Source: Clostridia bacterium | GTDB lineage: Bacteria > Bacillota > Clostridia > Oscillospirales > CAG-272 | DNA length: 47,878 bases | NCBI GenBank assembly: GCA_017444735.1 | Contig: JAFSWB010000026.1 | Span: forward strand, 1 to 47,878 | Direction: 5' to 3' | Shown: in pieces, positions 24,163 through 33,594 of the stretch | Position numbering within the stretch: position 1 is the first letter of the stretch | Layout: the number at the start of each line of letters is the position of its first letter | Translations under genes and position numbers: made by a program | Notes under the pieces: generated by a model | Databases searched by the model: none | What the model saw: only the letters and a program-made list of their open reading frames with translations | Told to the model about the DNA's origin: nothing

Positions 24163-24378
24163 AAAAAAGACCGCGCGCTCAACAAAGAGGCGGGGTCTCC
24201 GCGGTTCCACTCCGATTTATCGCTTTATCCCTTAACGCGGGAGGACGGGGGATCGCTCCCCGGACTCACGGGCGCACGGCGGGCCCCGCGGCGTCCCGCT
24301 CTCAGCCGGCGACGGGACTCTCTTTTACCGCGGGCGGCTTCCCGACACTTCCCGGTCACCGTCTTTTGCGATTATTAT
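24163..24378 (-). promoter_or_regulatory. T-box leader controlling cysE-CPBP-cysS (tRNA-Cys)
   Basis: On the minus strand the T-box core GAGTGGAACCGCGG lies at 24212-24199. It is followed by a terminator whose arms AGACCCCGC (24198-24190) and GCGCGGTCT (24176-24168) are complementary with one mismatch, then a run of six T. An AGAGAG motif of stem I lies upstream. The codon TGC (24276-24274), followed by GCC as in the thrS leader, fits the specifier position and matches cysteine. Uncharged tRNA-Cys would favour the antiterminator. The specifier call is by pattern and not from a folded structure. Confidence 0.85.
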
Positions 24379-24382
24379 ATGA

Positions 24383-24411
24383 AGTTTATCACAAAAAGCG
24401 CCCTTTGTAAA
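24383..24411 (-). promoter_or_regulatory. Promoter of the cys T-box operon
   Basis: On the minus strand TTTACA (24411-24406) and TAAACT (24388-24383) have a 17-base spacer. A better -10 hexamer, TATAAT (24379-24374), lies slightly downstream but has no good -35 at the right distance. Which is used is uncertain. Confidence 0.5.
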
Positions 24412-24492
24412 GATTTTTCAGAAAAAAACGCTCCCCGGGGCTCCGAAGGGGTAAATTTTTTGTGATAACGGGGCGGAGGGGCGATTTTATCC

Positions 24493-24521
24493 TTTCCATT
24501 TGCGCCGATCTGTGGTAAAAT
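24493..24521 (+). promoter_or_regulatory. Possible promoter of the SLOG-gpmI operon
   Basis: TTTCCA (24493-24498) and TAAAAT (24516-24521) with a 17-base spacer, 23 bases before the start of the SLOG gene. The -35 is weak. Divergent from the cys promoter. Confidence 0.4.
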
Positions 24522-24544
24522 AGCTCTGTATGGGGTGATGAGAT

Positions 24545-25045
24545 ATGATCGAAAAACTGAACCGGGACGCGACGTGCTGTTTTACCGGTCACAGGCGGGT
24601 CCCGGACGGCGATCTGCCCGCTCTTACGGCGGAGATCGACATACTTTTGAGACGGCTTTGCGAACGCGGCGTGAAAAACTTCATCTGCGGCGGGGCGGTC
24701 GGGTTCGATACCGTCGCCGCGTGCCGCGTCGCCGTCGCGGCGAAGAACGATCCGGGGATAAGGCTCATCCTCTTTCTCCCGTGCCGCGATCAGACGGTCA
24801 TGTGGAAGAGGGCGCGCGACGTCGCCCTTTATCAGAGACTGAAGGGGCTCGCCTCCGACGTCTTCTACGTCGCCGACTTCTACCGCGACGGGATAATGCT
24901 CGAGCGGAACAGGCAGATGGCGGACGCCTCCTCGCTCTGCGTCGCGTATTACGACGGACGGGGAGCCGGCGGTACCGCGTACACGGTGCGCTACGCCGTG
25001 AAACGGGGACTCGAGGTCGTCAATTTATTCGATAAGATACACTGA
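24545..25045 (+). CDS. SLOG-family nucleotide-binding protein (DUF1273/YpsA-like)
   Basis: 166 residues. CFTGHRRV at the start, GGAVGFDTVAA near residue 50 and GGTAYTVRYA near the end form the Rossmann-like SLOG fold seen in YpsA-type proteins. The family is thought to bind nucleotide-like ligands; YpsA of Bacillus subtilis affects cell division, but the molecular function is not settled. GGGGTGATG lies upstream of the ATG. It is the first gene of the plus-strand operon leading to gpmI. Confidence 0.8.
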   Translation: MIEKLNRDATCCFTGHRRVPDGDLPALTAEIDILLRRLCERGVKNFICGGAVGFDTVAACRVAVAAKNDPGIRLILFLPCRDQTVMWKRARDVALYQRLKGLASDVFYVADFYRDGIMLERNRQMADASSLCVAYYDGRGAGGTAYTVRYAVKRGLEVVNLFDKIH

Positions 25046-25064
25046 AGAAGGGATCTGATACATT

Positions 25065-26717
25065 ATGGAACACAAACTGACAAAGCACAGCTCCGGCGCG
25101 ACGCGCCCCGTTCTCACCGTCGTCATGGACGGCGTGGGGATCGGCAGAAAATGTGAGAGCAACGCGGTTTACGTCGCCCGGACTCCGAATCTCGACAGGA
25201 TCATGAGAGATTATCCGACGGTGACGCTCAAGGCGCACGGGACCGCCGTCGGTCTTCCCACCGACGACGATATGGGGAACTCCGAGGTCGGTCACAACGC
25301 GCTCGGCTCCGGTCAGGTCTTCGCGCAGGGCGCGAAGCTCGTCACGGAGAGCATCGAAAGCGGCAAGATGTTCGCGTCCGGGACGTGGGGATGGCTCACG
25401 GACGGCGTGAGGGAATCGGGCGGGACGCTCCATTTCCTCGGCCTTTTCTCCGACGGCAACGTCCACTCCCACATAGACCATCTGAAAGCGATGATCGTCC
25501 GCGCGAAGAAGGACGGCGTCCGCCGCGTGAGAGTCCATATCCTCCTCGACGGCCGCGACGTCGGCGAGACGTCCGCGCTCGACTACGTTCTGCCCTTCGA
25601 GGACTTCCTCTCCTCGCTCCGCGACGGCTCGTTCGACGTTATGATCGCGTCCGGCGGCGGAAGGATGAAGATAACGATGGACCGCTACGAGGCGAACTGG
25701 GCGATGGTTAAAGACGGCTGGGCGACTCACGTTCTCGGCGAGGGAAGACAGTTTCCGTCCGCCGAAGAGGCGATCCGCACGTACCGTGACGAGCTCTCGG
25801 TCATCGACCAGGATCTTCCCGCCTTCGTCATCGCCCGGGACGGCGAGCCCGTCGGCCCCGTGAAGGACGGCGACAGCGTGATATTCTATAATTTCAGAGG
25901 AGACCGCTCGATAGAGATCTGCCGCGCCTTCGAGGGCGGCGAAAATTTCGACAAGTTCGACAGAAAGAGAGTACCCGCCGTCCGTTTCTCGGGAATGCTC
26001 GAATACGACGGCGACCTTCACATACCGTCCCGCTACCTCGTCAGCCCGCCCGAGATCACGAACACGATGGGCGAATATCTGACGGGGACCGGACTTCGTA
26101 TCTTCGCGATCTCCGAGACGCAGAAATACGGCCACGTCACGTACTTCTGGAACGGCAACAGATCGGGTAAATTCTCCGACGAGCTCGAGGAGTACGTCGA
26201 GATCCCCTCCGACGTCGTTCCGTTCGAACAGCGTCCGTGGATGAAGTGCGCCGAGATCGCCGACCGCGTCATCGAGGCGCTCGGGAGCGGGAAATACGAC
26301 TGTCTGCGCGTGAACTTCCCGAACGGGGACATGGTCGGTCACACCGGCTCGCTCGACGCGACGGTCTGCGCCATGGAGGCGCTCGACCTTCAGCTCGGAA
26401 GGATCCTCGCCGCCGTCGACGCCGTCGGAGGCGCGGCGATCGTGACCGCCGACCACGGCAACGCCGACGAGATGGCGGAGATCGACAAGAAGACGGGCGA
26501 GGAAAAGAGGAACGCCGACGGCTCGTTCAAGGCGAAGACGTCGCACACGCTCAACCGCGTCCCGTGCGTGATCTACGACAACGCTCACGCCGTCGATTAC
26601 GCCGTAAAGGAGGACAGGGGACAGTTCGGCCTCTCCTCCGTCGCGGCGACGACCGTCAATCTCATGGGATACGAGAAGCCCCCGATGTGGGACGAGAGCA
26701 TAATCGAAGTAAAATAA
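25065..26717 (+). CDS. gpmI: 2,3-bisphosphoglycerate-independent phosphoglycerate mutase
   Basis: 550 residues, slightly longer than the usual 510. Alkaline-phosphatase-superfamily core with VMDGVGIG (Asp22) and DDMGNSEVGHNALG where Ser73 is the phosphorylated nucleophile. Later motifs LDGRDVGETS, GGGRMKITMDRYEANW, NFRGDRSIE and VTADHGNADEM complete the two-manganese site and substrate pocket. It interconverts 3- and 2-phosphoglycerate in glycolysis. AAGAAGGGA precedes the start. The next gene follows 14 bases later. Confidence 0.95.
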   Translation: MEHKLTKHSSGATRPVLTVVMDGVGIGRKCESNAVYVARTPNLDRIMRDYPTVTLKAHGTAVGLPTDDDMGNSEVGHNALGSGQVFAQGAKLVTESIESGKMFASGTWGWLTDGVRESGGTLHFLGLFSDGNVHSHIDHLKAMIVRAKKDGVRRVRVHILLDGRDVGETSALDYVLPFEDFLSSLRDGSFDVMIASGGGRMKITMDRYEANWAMVKDGWATHVLGEGRQFPSAEEAIRTYRDELSVIDQDLPAFVIARDGEPVGPVKDGDSVIFYNFRGDRSIEICRAFEGGENFDKFDRKRVPAVRFSGMLEYDGDLHIPSRYLVSPPEITNTMGEYLTGTGLRIFAISETQKYGHVTYFWNGNRSGKFSDELEEYVEIPSDVVPFEQRPWMKCAEIADRVIEALGSGKYDCLRVNFPNGDMVGHTGSLDATVCAMEALDLQLGRILAAVDAVGGAAIVTADHGNADEMAEIDKKTGEEKRNADGSFKAKTSHTLNRVPCVIYDNAHAVDYAVKEDRGQFGLSSVAATTVNLMGYEKPPMWDESIIEVK

Positions 26718-26731
26718 AGGGGTGAGCTCCC

Positions 26732-27544
26732 GTGCTGAACCGGAAAGGGAATCTATGGGTCCCGTCATTTGACGGGAACGGAGCCGCATTCGGGTTTTCG
26801 ACCCGTCTCGGCGGCGTCAGCGCCGACCCGGCGACCGCTGAAATGAATCTCGCGTTCGGCAGGGAGGACCCCGACGGCGTCGTTCTGTCGAATATCGGGA
26901 TCTTCGCCCGGGCGCTTACGGGCGGGCTGTACGGCGCGGAAAACGTCGTATGCGCGCCGCAGATCCATTCCGCGACCGTCAGATACGTGACGGAGGCGGA
27001 CCGCGGATCGGGCGTCACCGACCGCGGGGGCGCCGCGCCGTGCGACGGGTTCGTCACCGACCGGCGGGGCGTCATCCTGACGGTCAGGGTCGCCGACTGC
27101 GCGCCGATCCTCTTCCGCGCGGAGCGCGAAGACGGGGGGATCCTCGTCGCCGCCGTCCACGCGGGGTGGCGGGGGACCGTTTCCGGCATCGCCGCCGCCG
27201 CGGCGGAAAAGCTCGCCTCGCTCGGAGCTGTGAAAAAGAGCGTCAGAGCGGCGATAGGACCGCATATCGGTCCGTGCTGCTTCGAGGTGAGGGAGGACTT
27301 CCGGGACGCCGTCGCCGTGGAGCGCGGAAGAGCGTTCGCGGAGCGCCATATCGCGAGCCGTGACGGATCGCTCTTTGCCGATCTCACCGGAATGAACACG
27401 GAGATCCTGTCGGAGGCGGACGTGTCGCCCGAACGGATAGAGGTATCCACCGAGTGCACCGCGTGCCGGCCCGATCTCTACCACTCTCACAGAAGGACCG
27501 GCGGAAAACGGGGCGCGATGGGCGCCGCCGCCGTTATTCTCTGA
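26732..27544 (+). CDS. pgeF: Laccase-domain (PgeF/YfiH-family) protein
   Basis: 270 residues. Family hallmarks are QIHSATVRYV, DGFVTDRRGVILTVRVADCAPIL with zinc-binding Cys, AAVHAGWRGT with His, and GPHIGPCCFEV. The E. coli homologue YfiH edits wrong amino acids in peptidoglycan precursors, while other members act as purine nucleoside phosphorylase/adenosine deaminase; which applies here is unknown. It starts at GTG with AAGGGGTGA upstream and ends 15 bases before the ABC operon. Confidence 0.85.
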   Translation: MLNRKGNLWVPSFDGNGAAFGFSTRLGGVSADPATAEMNLAFGREDPDGVVLSNIGIFARALTGGLYGAENVVCAPQIHSATVRYVTEADRGSGVTDRGGAAPCDGFVTDRRGVILTVRVADCAPILFRAEREDGGILVAAVHAGWRGTVSGIAAAAAEKLASLGAVKKSVRAAIGPHIGPCCFEVREDFRDAVAVERGRAFAERHIASRDGSLFADLTGMNTEILSEADVSPERIEVSTECTACRPDLYHSHRRTGGKRGAMGAAAVIL

Positions 27545-27559
27545 AAAGGGGAAAAATAA

Positions 27560-28546
27560 ATGATCGAAGTCAGAAACGTAATCAAATACTACGGGAACGT
27601 GACGGCGCTCGACGACGTCTCGTTCACCGTGAACGAGGGCGAGATAGTCGGGTTCCTCGGACCGAACGGGGCGGGGAAGTCGACGATGATGAATATCATC
27701 ACCGGATACCTGTCCTCGACGTCGGGCGACGTCTCCGTCTGCGGGATCGACGTGCTCGAATACCCGGACGAGGCGAAAAAGAGGATCGGCTTCCTTCCGG
27801 AACAGCCGCCGCTTTACCGCGAGATGACCGTTCTCGAATACCTCAACTTCGTTTACGATCTCAAAAAATGCACGCTCGACCGGAAGGCGCATATCGCCGA
27901 GATCTTGTCGGTGACGAAGACCGCCGACGTGAAAGACCGCCTGATCGGGAACCTGTCGAAGGGATACCGGCAGAGAGTCGGCATCACGGAGGCTCTCGTC
28001 GGCAACCCGCCGGTGATGATCTTCGACGAACCGACGGTCGGTCTCGATCCGAAACAGATAATCGAGATAAGGAATCTCATCAGGAACCTCGGAAAGAATC
28101 ACACGGTCATCCTGTCGACGCACATCCTGACCGAAGTACAGTCGGTCTGCGACCGGATCCTCATAATCAACGAGGGACGGCTGATCGCCGACGAGAAGAC
28201 CGCCGACATATCGAGAGCCGTCGGGTCGAACAGGACGTACTCCGTCAAGGTGTCGGGTCCCCGCCGCGACGTTCTCCGCGAGCTCCGCGCCCTGCCGGGC
28301 GTCAAGGGAGCGGAGGACACCGGAGACGGCGACTCCGACGGAGCGGTCTTCGCCGTCGAGGCGGACCGCGGCGTCGACGTGCGCCGGCCGATGTTCAATA
28401 TGCTCGCCTCGAAGGGGTGGCCGATAATGGAGCTCACCCCGCGCGGGATGAGTCTCGAGGAGGTCTTCGTCATGATAACGGACGAGGACGAAAAACGCCG
28501 GGCTTCGCGCGGCGTAAAGAAGACGGGAGGTGACGGAAAGAGATGA
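27560..28546 (+). CDS. ABC transporter ATP-binding protein (Gld-type)
   Basis: 328 residues. Walker A GPNGAGKS at 34-41, signature LSKGYRQRVG, Walker B MIFDEPTVGLDP and the H-loop in LSTHIL are all intact. A C-terminal extension of about 100 residues beyond the ATPase core follows. Together with the permease, GldG-like and DUF4340 genes it makes the set called gliding-type ABC transporter in Bacteroidota and found in many non-gliding Firmicutes. Substrate unknown. It overlaps the permease by ATGA. Confidence 0.9.
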   Translation: MIEVRNVIKYYGNVTALDDVSFTVNEGEIVGFLGPNGAGKSTMMNIITGYLSSTSGDVSVCGIDVLEYPDEAKKRIGFLPEQPPLYREMTVLEYLNFVYDLKKCTLDRKAHIAEILSVTKTADVKDRLIGNLSKGYRQRVGITEALVGNPPVMIFDEPTVGLDPKQIIEIRNLIRNLGKNHTVILSTHILTEVQSVCDRILIINEGRLIADEKTADISRAVGSNRTYSVKVSGPRRDVLRELRALPGVKGAEDTGDGDSDGAVFAVEADRGVDVRRPMFNMLASKGWPIMELTPRGMSLEEVFVMITDEDEKRRASRGVKKTGGDGKR

Positions 28547-29259
28547 CGGCGATATTCAGGCGCGAGCTCCGCTCGTATTTCACGACGCCGCTCGGATACG
28601 TGTTCTGCGCGGTCTATCTCGCGGCGTCCGGCTTTCTCTTCGCCGTGTTCACGCTCCGGTCGGGGACGTCCGACGTGTCGTCCTTCTCGCGGATGATGAT
28701 CTTCGGCTTCGTCGTCCTCCTGCCCGTCCTGACGATGAGGACGTTTTCGGAGGAAAAGAGGCTCCGCACCGATCAGCTCCTTCTGACGTCGCCCGTGTCC
28801 GTCACGGGGATCGTCCTCGGAAAATTCCTCTCGGCGCTGACCGTCTTCGCGGGCTCGCTCCTTCTCTCGTGCCTTTACGTGATCCCTCTCGGACGGTACG
28901 CCGCCGAACACAGTCCCGTCAACGGGGCGAGGACATTCGGGTGCTTCTTCGCGATGTTCCTCATCGGGATGTGCTTCATCGCCGTCGGGATCTTCGTGTC
29001 GACGCTGACCGAGTCTCCCGTCGCCGCGGCGATCGGAACGATGGCGATACTGATCCTGTTCTCAACGGTCTCCCTCTTCAACGGGATGATCGATTCGTAC
29101 GCCGTGAGGACCGTCCTTTCGTGGTTCTCCGTCTACGCCCGGTTCGCGAATTTCGCATACGGCATCTTTGACTTTTCGGCGCTTGTCTATTATCTCTCGT
29201 TCACGGCGGTTTTCCTTTTCCTCGCCGTTCGGGTGACGGACAGACGGCGCTGGAGCTGA
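28543..29259 (+). CDS. ABC-2-type permease (Gld-type)
   Basis: 238 residues with six hydrophobic segments, starting MTAIFRRELRSYFTTPLGYVF, which is typical of GldF/ABC-2 permeases (RREL..YF.SP.AY motif). TMRTFSEEKRLRTDQLLLTSPV is the conserved cytoplasmic loop of the same group. It would form the membrane channel with the ATPase just upstream (4-base overlap). Confidence 0.88.
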   Translation: MTAIFRRELRSYFTTPLGYVFCAVYLAASGFLFAVFTLRSGTSDVSSFSRMMIFGFVVLLPVLTMRTFSEEKRLRTDQLLLTSPVSVTGIVLGKFLSALTVFAGSLLLSCLYVIPLGRYAAEHSPVNGARTFGCFFAMFLIGMCFIAVGIFVSTLTESPVAAAIGTMAILILFSTVSLFNGMIDSYAVRTVLSWFSVYARFANFAYGIFDFSALVYYLSFTAVFLFLAVRVTDRRRWS

Positions 29260-29272
29260 GAGGAGGCGCGAT

Positions 29273-30760
29273 ATGAGTATGAGACGCAGATCGGGCCGCT
29301 TCGGCAAAAAATTCAGATACGGCGCCTCCGCGGCGCTTATCACGGCGCTGTTCGTCGCCGCCGTCGTTCTTTTCAACGGCGTTTTCTCCCTCCTCGCCGA
29401 CCGCTTCCGCTGGTACGCGGATATGACGGGCGAGGCGGTCTTCACCCTGTCCGACGCCGCGAAGGAATACGTGGCGGGGATCGATAAAAAGATCGACGTT
29501 TATTTCGCCTCCGATCCCGACACGCTTATGGCAGACGAGGATATGAGGTACGTTTACACGACGGCGCGCGAGCTCGAGGACGCCGTCGACGGCGTCCGCG
29601 TCGAGTGCGTGAACGTGGTCAAAAACCCCGGATTTTTCAAGGAATTCTATTCGACCTCCGCGACGGACGTCACCTCGCGCTCCGTCGTCGTCCGCTCCGG
29701 GACGGAATCGAGGGTCCTGACGCCGCAGTCGTTCTTCGTCTACAACGAGGACGGCAAGCGCTGGGGCTATCAGGGCGAATACCGCTTCATTTCCTCGATA
29801 ATGCAGGTGACGGAGACCGAGTCGCCCGAGGTCGTCTTCACGACCGGTCACGGCGAGGATATCGAGGGCGCGTCGACGCTCGCGCAGCTTTTCTGGGACT
29901 GCGGCTTCGAGGTGAAGGTCTCCGATCTCTCCGAGGAGAACGTCGGCGAGGACTGCCGTATCATCGTGATCTACAACCCCGTCTACGATTTTCTCGGCGC
30001 GGAGGCGGAGGACTCCTCGAAGAACGAGATCACGAAGCTCGACCGGATGCTCGACGGGCTCGGCGGTCTGCTCGTGTTCGAGGACCCCGGCCACGTGTCG
30101 AATCTCGTCAACCTCAACGAATTTCTGAAAGAGTGGGGGATCTCATACCGCGCCGACGTCAAGGTGCGCGACCTTTCCCATTCGCTCAGCACGGACGGCT
30201 ATTCCGTTTTCGCCGAGTACGGCGACGCGAACACCCTCGGCGGCTCGTTCATCACCGAGCTGACCGAGCTCTACAGCTCGCCGAAGGCGGTGATAAGGGA
30301 ATCCGGCCCCGTCGATATTCTCTGGGAGAGCGGCGGCGACCTGTCCGGCTCCCGCACCGTCTCCGCGATGCTCCGGTCGTACCCGGGGGCGGAGCTGACG
30401 GGAGAGGACGGCGTTATCGAAAAGGGAACGTATAACCTCCTCACGATGTCGCTCGAAACGCGGATAATCGACAACAACCGGTATTATTCGTACGTCGTCG
30501 CGGCGGGCTCGCCCACTTTCGGGTCGAACAACTACCTCGTCAGTAACGCGTACGGAAACCGCGACATAATCTATACGACGATGAAGTGGGTCGGAAGGAA
30601 CGGCATTCTCGCCGATCTCGATATGAAGCCGTTCGACGACACGACGCTCACCCTGTCGACGGCGGAGGCGAACGGCCACGCCGCCTGGATGACGCTCGCC
30701 CTTCCCGCGGCGCTCGCCGTCTGCGGAGTCGTCGTTCTCGTCAGGAGAAAACACGCATGA
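29273..30760 (+). CDS. GldG-like protein (ABC-type auxiliary domain)
   Basis: 495 residues. One transmembrane helix near 18-42 and a second at the very C-terminus (ALPAALAVCGVVVLVRRK) bracket a large extracytoplasmic domain. This layout and the sequence FTLSDAAKEYVAGIDKKIDVYFA followed by TTGHGEDIEG match the GldG/ABC_transp_aux family, which joins the gliding-type ABC permease. GAGGAGG precedes the start. It overlaps the following gene by ATGA. Confidence 0.85.
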   Translation: MSMRRRSGRFGKKFRYGASAALITALFVAAVVLFNGVFSLLADRFRWYADMTGEAVFTLSDAAKEYVAGIDKKIDVYFASDPDTLMADEDMRYVYTTARELEDAVDGVRVECVNVVKNPGFFKEFYSTSATDVTSRSVVVRSGTESRVLTPQSFFVYNEDGKRWGYQGEYRFISSIMQVTETESPEVVFTTGHGEDIEGASTLAQLFWDCGFEVKVSDLSEENVGEDCRIIVIYNPVYDFLGAEAEDSSKNEITKLDRMLDGLGGLLVFEDPGHVSNLVNLNEFLKEWGISYRADVKVRDLSHSLSTDGYSVFAEYGDANTLGGSFITELTELYSSPKAVIRESGPVDILWESGGDLSGSRTVSAMLRSYPGAELTGEDGVIEKGTYNLLTMSLETRIIDNNRYYSYVVAAGSPTFGSNNYLVSNAYGNRDIIYTTMKWVGRNGILADLDMKPFDDTTLTLSTAEANGHAAWMTLALPAALAVCGVVVLVRRKHA

Positions 30761-32286
30761 AGAAGAAAAAGATCGTGCCGTTCATCGTGTTCGGCGTCCT
30801 GATCGCCGCGCTCGCCGTTTCCTTCGCGGTCCTGAAGCTGACGGCTCCGGGCGAGGAGAAGAAAGAGGCGCCGACGCTTCTTTCCGGAGAATATCTCGGA
30901 GAGGACGATCCCGGCGAATCGATGACTGAGCAGGGGTCGTATCTGCTCATCTTCCCCAAGAGGGACAGATCGGCGATCCGGTCGATCCTCGTTCACAACG
31001 AAAACGGCGAATACACTCTCGTGAAGAACGGCGACGAAACGTTCTCGCTCGCCGGGCTTCCGGGCGCTCCGCTCTCCGACGAGAGAGTCGCCGCCGTCGT
31101 CGTGGCGGCGGGCTATACTCTCACGAGAGAGAGGGTCGTCGACCGTGCGACGCCGGAGGAAAAGAAAGAATACGGGCTTGACGACCCGAAGGCGTGGTGG
31201 GTCCTCACCGACGTCAAGGGGCGGGAGTACCGCGTCAACGTCGGCGACCGGATGGTCTCCGGCGACGGGTATTACTGCTCGTTCGCGGGCAGGGACGCCG
31301 TCTACGTCCTCGGCACTTCGCTCGAGACGTCGGTCCTCGAGCCGTGCGAGTATTTCGTCACCGCGGCGCTGACCGCGGGGATAACGCAGGAAAACTATTT
31401 CAATATCGAGGAGTTCGCGATCCTTCACGGCGAGGACGTTTTCGTCGCCGTGACCGCGGTCGATCCGGAGGAAAAGCAGAACCCCGACGCGATCGTCGAG
31501 GCGAAGCTCGCGTATCCGCAGGGCTACCGCGCGAACGATTCGCTCTATATCAATGCGATAGGGACGTTCGTCAACATGGCGGGCGACGAGACGGCGGCGA
31601 TCGCGACGAGCGACGACGACTACGTGAAGTTCGGGCTTGAGAAGCCCGCGTACGAGGTCCATTTCGCGCTCGACGGGACCGACTGGGATTTCTTCTTCTC
31701 CGACGTCACGGAGGACGGATATATCTACGGCGTGTCGAGCCTTCTCGACTACCGTCTGATCGCACGGTTCGAGGAGAGCGCCCTGTCGTGGCTCAAAGCC
31801 GATCTTTTCCGCTGGGTCGCCGATTATCCGATGTCGGTGTTTATCACGACGCTCGATGAGATCCGCGTGAAAACCGGAGAGCGCGACGTCACGTTCAGAC
31901 TGACGCACGGGACGGACGAAAACGGGAACGCGACGCTGTCCGCCGCCTCCGACGTCGTCTCCTTCGACAACGACGGCATCTACAACTTCAGACAGTTTTA
32001 CAAAACCGTGATCGCCTCGAAGCTGAAGGGGACCTCCTCCCTTTCGGAGGAGGAGCGGAAAGCGGCGGCGTCAGACCCCGAAAAGCTCATTTTCAGCGTC
32101 GAATTCACGCGGAAGAACGGCTCGAAAACCGAGTACGGCTTCTTCAGGACGACGACGCGCGAGGCGCTCTTCACGGTGAACGGAGAGGGCGAGTTCTACA
32201 TCAACGTCGACTGGCCGGAGAAGCTCGCGTCCGATCTCGAACGGCTGATCGCCGGTCTCGACATCGACTCGTACGGAAAGGACTGA
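30757..32286 (+). CDS. DUF4340-domain membrane protein
   Basis: 509 residues. A short basic N-terminus and one transmembrane helix (about 6-27) are followed by an extracytoplasmic domain with repeated beta-rich units: VKNGDETFSLAG, EYGLDDPKAWW and ADDYVKFGLEKPAYEVHF resemble the repeated GL..P motif of DUF4340. This family regularly follows GldG-like genes. Start at the ATG overlapping the upstream stop; the frame is open further upstream but only as a shadow of the previous gene. Probable accessory subunit of the ABC system; function unknown. Confidence 0.82.
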   Translation: MKKKKIVPFIVFGVLIAALAVSFAVLKLTAPGEEKKEAPTLLSGEYLGEDDPGESMTEQGSYLLIFPKRDRSAIRSILVHNENGEYTLVKNGDETFSLAGLPGAPLSDERVAAVVVAAGYTLTRERVVDRATPEEKKEYGLDDPKAWWVLTDVKGREYRVNVGDRMVSGDGYYCSFAGRDAVYVLGTSLETSVLEPCEYFVTAALTAGITQENYFNIEEFAILHGEDVFVAVTAVDPEEKQNPDAIVEAKLAYPQGYRANDSLYINAIGTFVNMAGDETAAIATSDDDYVKFGLEKPAYEVHFALDGTDWDFFFSDVTEDGYIYGVSSLLDYRLIARFEESALSWLKADLFRWVADYPMSVFITTLDEIRVKTGERDVTFRLTHGTDENGNATLSAASDVVSFDNDGIYNFRQFYKTVIASKLKGTSSLSEEERKAAASDPEKLIFSVEFTRKNGSKTEYGFFRTTTREALFTVNGEGEFYINVDWPEKLASDLERLIAGLDIDSYGKD

Positions 32287-32296
32287 AAAAGCGGAA

Positions 32297-33517
32297 GTGA
32301 AAAAACTCATTATGACCGTTGCGGGGGTGATCCTCCTGTCTTTCCTGTTTTCATGCTCGGTAAGGGACGCCGGCGAACAGACGCGTGATACGGAGCGGCG
32401 GACGGATACGGAGTCGGAGACCGCGACCGCGCCGGCGACGGAGGAGTCGACGGCGAGCGGCGAGGTGCTCGGCGAGAAGTTCGTCCGCGCGGAATATCTC
32501 GGCGTCAGGGGATCCGGCGATCCGGAGACCGTCGTCGCCGACGCGGACGATTTTGAATATCTCTTCTCCGTCGACGGGGAGGAGACGGCGTACAGGATCG
32601 CGCCCGACCCGGATTATACGGTCCAGAACGCGCTGAAGCGCGGGAAGACGTTCGACATCACCTTGGAGGACGGATTCGTGACGGACGCCCGTGAGGTCGG
32701 GACCGCGAAGGCTCCCGAAACGCTCGTTTCCGGTATTCCCGGCGAAAAAACCGTGAAGAATTTCATCGCGACGGCGCTTTCCCCCGTCGGACAGACGCTT
32801 TACGTATACGGCGGCGGCTGGAACTGGCAGGACGACGGGTCCTCGCGGGCGGCGGCGTCGATCGGCGTCTCTCCCGACTGGGCGGAGTTCTTCGGGGCGA
32901 ACGACGCGGGGTACGCTTACAGGTGCGAGGACGGCTCAAAGCCGGATTACTTCCCCTCGGGCGGCTTCAACGAATACTGGTTCGCCGGGCTCGACTGTTC
33001 CGGCTACGTCGGCTGGTGCGTTTATAACACGCTGAACGAAGAGAGCGGCGGCGAGGGTTACGTCACCGCCTCCACCGGCTTCGCGAGATCGCTGGCGGAG
33101 CGCGGGTACGGAAAACTCGTCTCCGGGACGCCTGTCCCGACGCTCGAAAACTACCGCCCCGGCGATATCGTCAGCATAAAGGGGCACGTCTTTATCGTCG
33201 TCGGCGTCTGCACCGACGGCTCCGTCGTCATCGCTCACTCGACGGTGACGAAGAGCCGGACGGGCGACGAGGGCGGCGGCGTCCAGATCTCCGCCGTCGG
33301 ATACTCGAAGGCCTGCGAGGCGTACGCCGTCGCAGACCGGTTCATGACGGAGAACTACCCCGAGTGGAACGAGCGGTACGAGACCGATCTCAAGGACCCC
33401 GCGCTTTATTTCCCCGGCGAGAGCGGCTCGTATTTCACGTGGAGCGACGACCTTCTCTCCGATCCCGACGGGATACGGACGATGACGCCGAGAGAGCTTC
33501 TTAAGCTTTTTTACTGA
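32297..33517 (+). CDS. NlpC/P60-like cell-wall peptidase lipoprotein
   Basis: 406 residues. Signal peptide with a slightly atypical lipobox LFS-Cys20, then a Thr/Glu-rich linker to about residue 56. Residues 150-320 hold the papain-like NlpC/P60 signature: GLDCSGYVGW with Cys234, then KGHVFIVVG with His297 and a third polar residue probably His314 in VIAHS. Such enzymes cut peptidoglycan stem peptides. The region 58-140 is unassigned. It starts at GTG 10 bases after the DUF4340 stop with only a weak ribosome-binding site, and a strong terminator follows. Confidence 0.78.
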   Translation: MKKLIMTVAGVILLSFLFSCSVRDAGEQTRDTERRTDTESETATAPATEESTASGEVLGEKFVRAEYLGVRGSGDPETVVADADDFEYLFSVDGEETAYRIAPDPDYTVQNALKRGKTFDITLEDGFVTDAREVGTAKAPETLVSGIPGEKTVKNFIATALSPVGQTLYVYGGGWNWQDDGSSRAAASIGVSPDWAEFFGANDAGYAYRCEDGSKPDYFPSGGFNEYWFAGLDCSGYVGWCVYNTLNEESGGEGYVTASTGFARSLAERGYGKLVSGTPVPTLENYRPGDIVSIKGHVFIVVGVCTDGSVVIAHSTVTKSRTGDEGGGVQISAVGYSKACEAYAVADRFMTENYPEWNERYETDLKDPALYFPGESGSYFTWSDDLLSDPDGIRTMTPRELLKLFY

Positions 33518-33594
33518 TTTTCGCCTGACGGTGAGGTGATTCGTTCCAAAGGAAAGATATTCGGAGAAAAATAGGTTTTCGTTAAGCCACAACC

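Noticed and set aside
24163..24378. GC-rich leader as a possible tRNA or other small RNA gene
   Set aside because: The GGAACCGCGG core and terminator identify a T-box leader. No cloverleaf is present.
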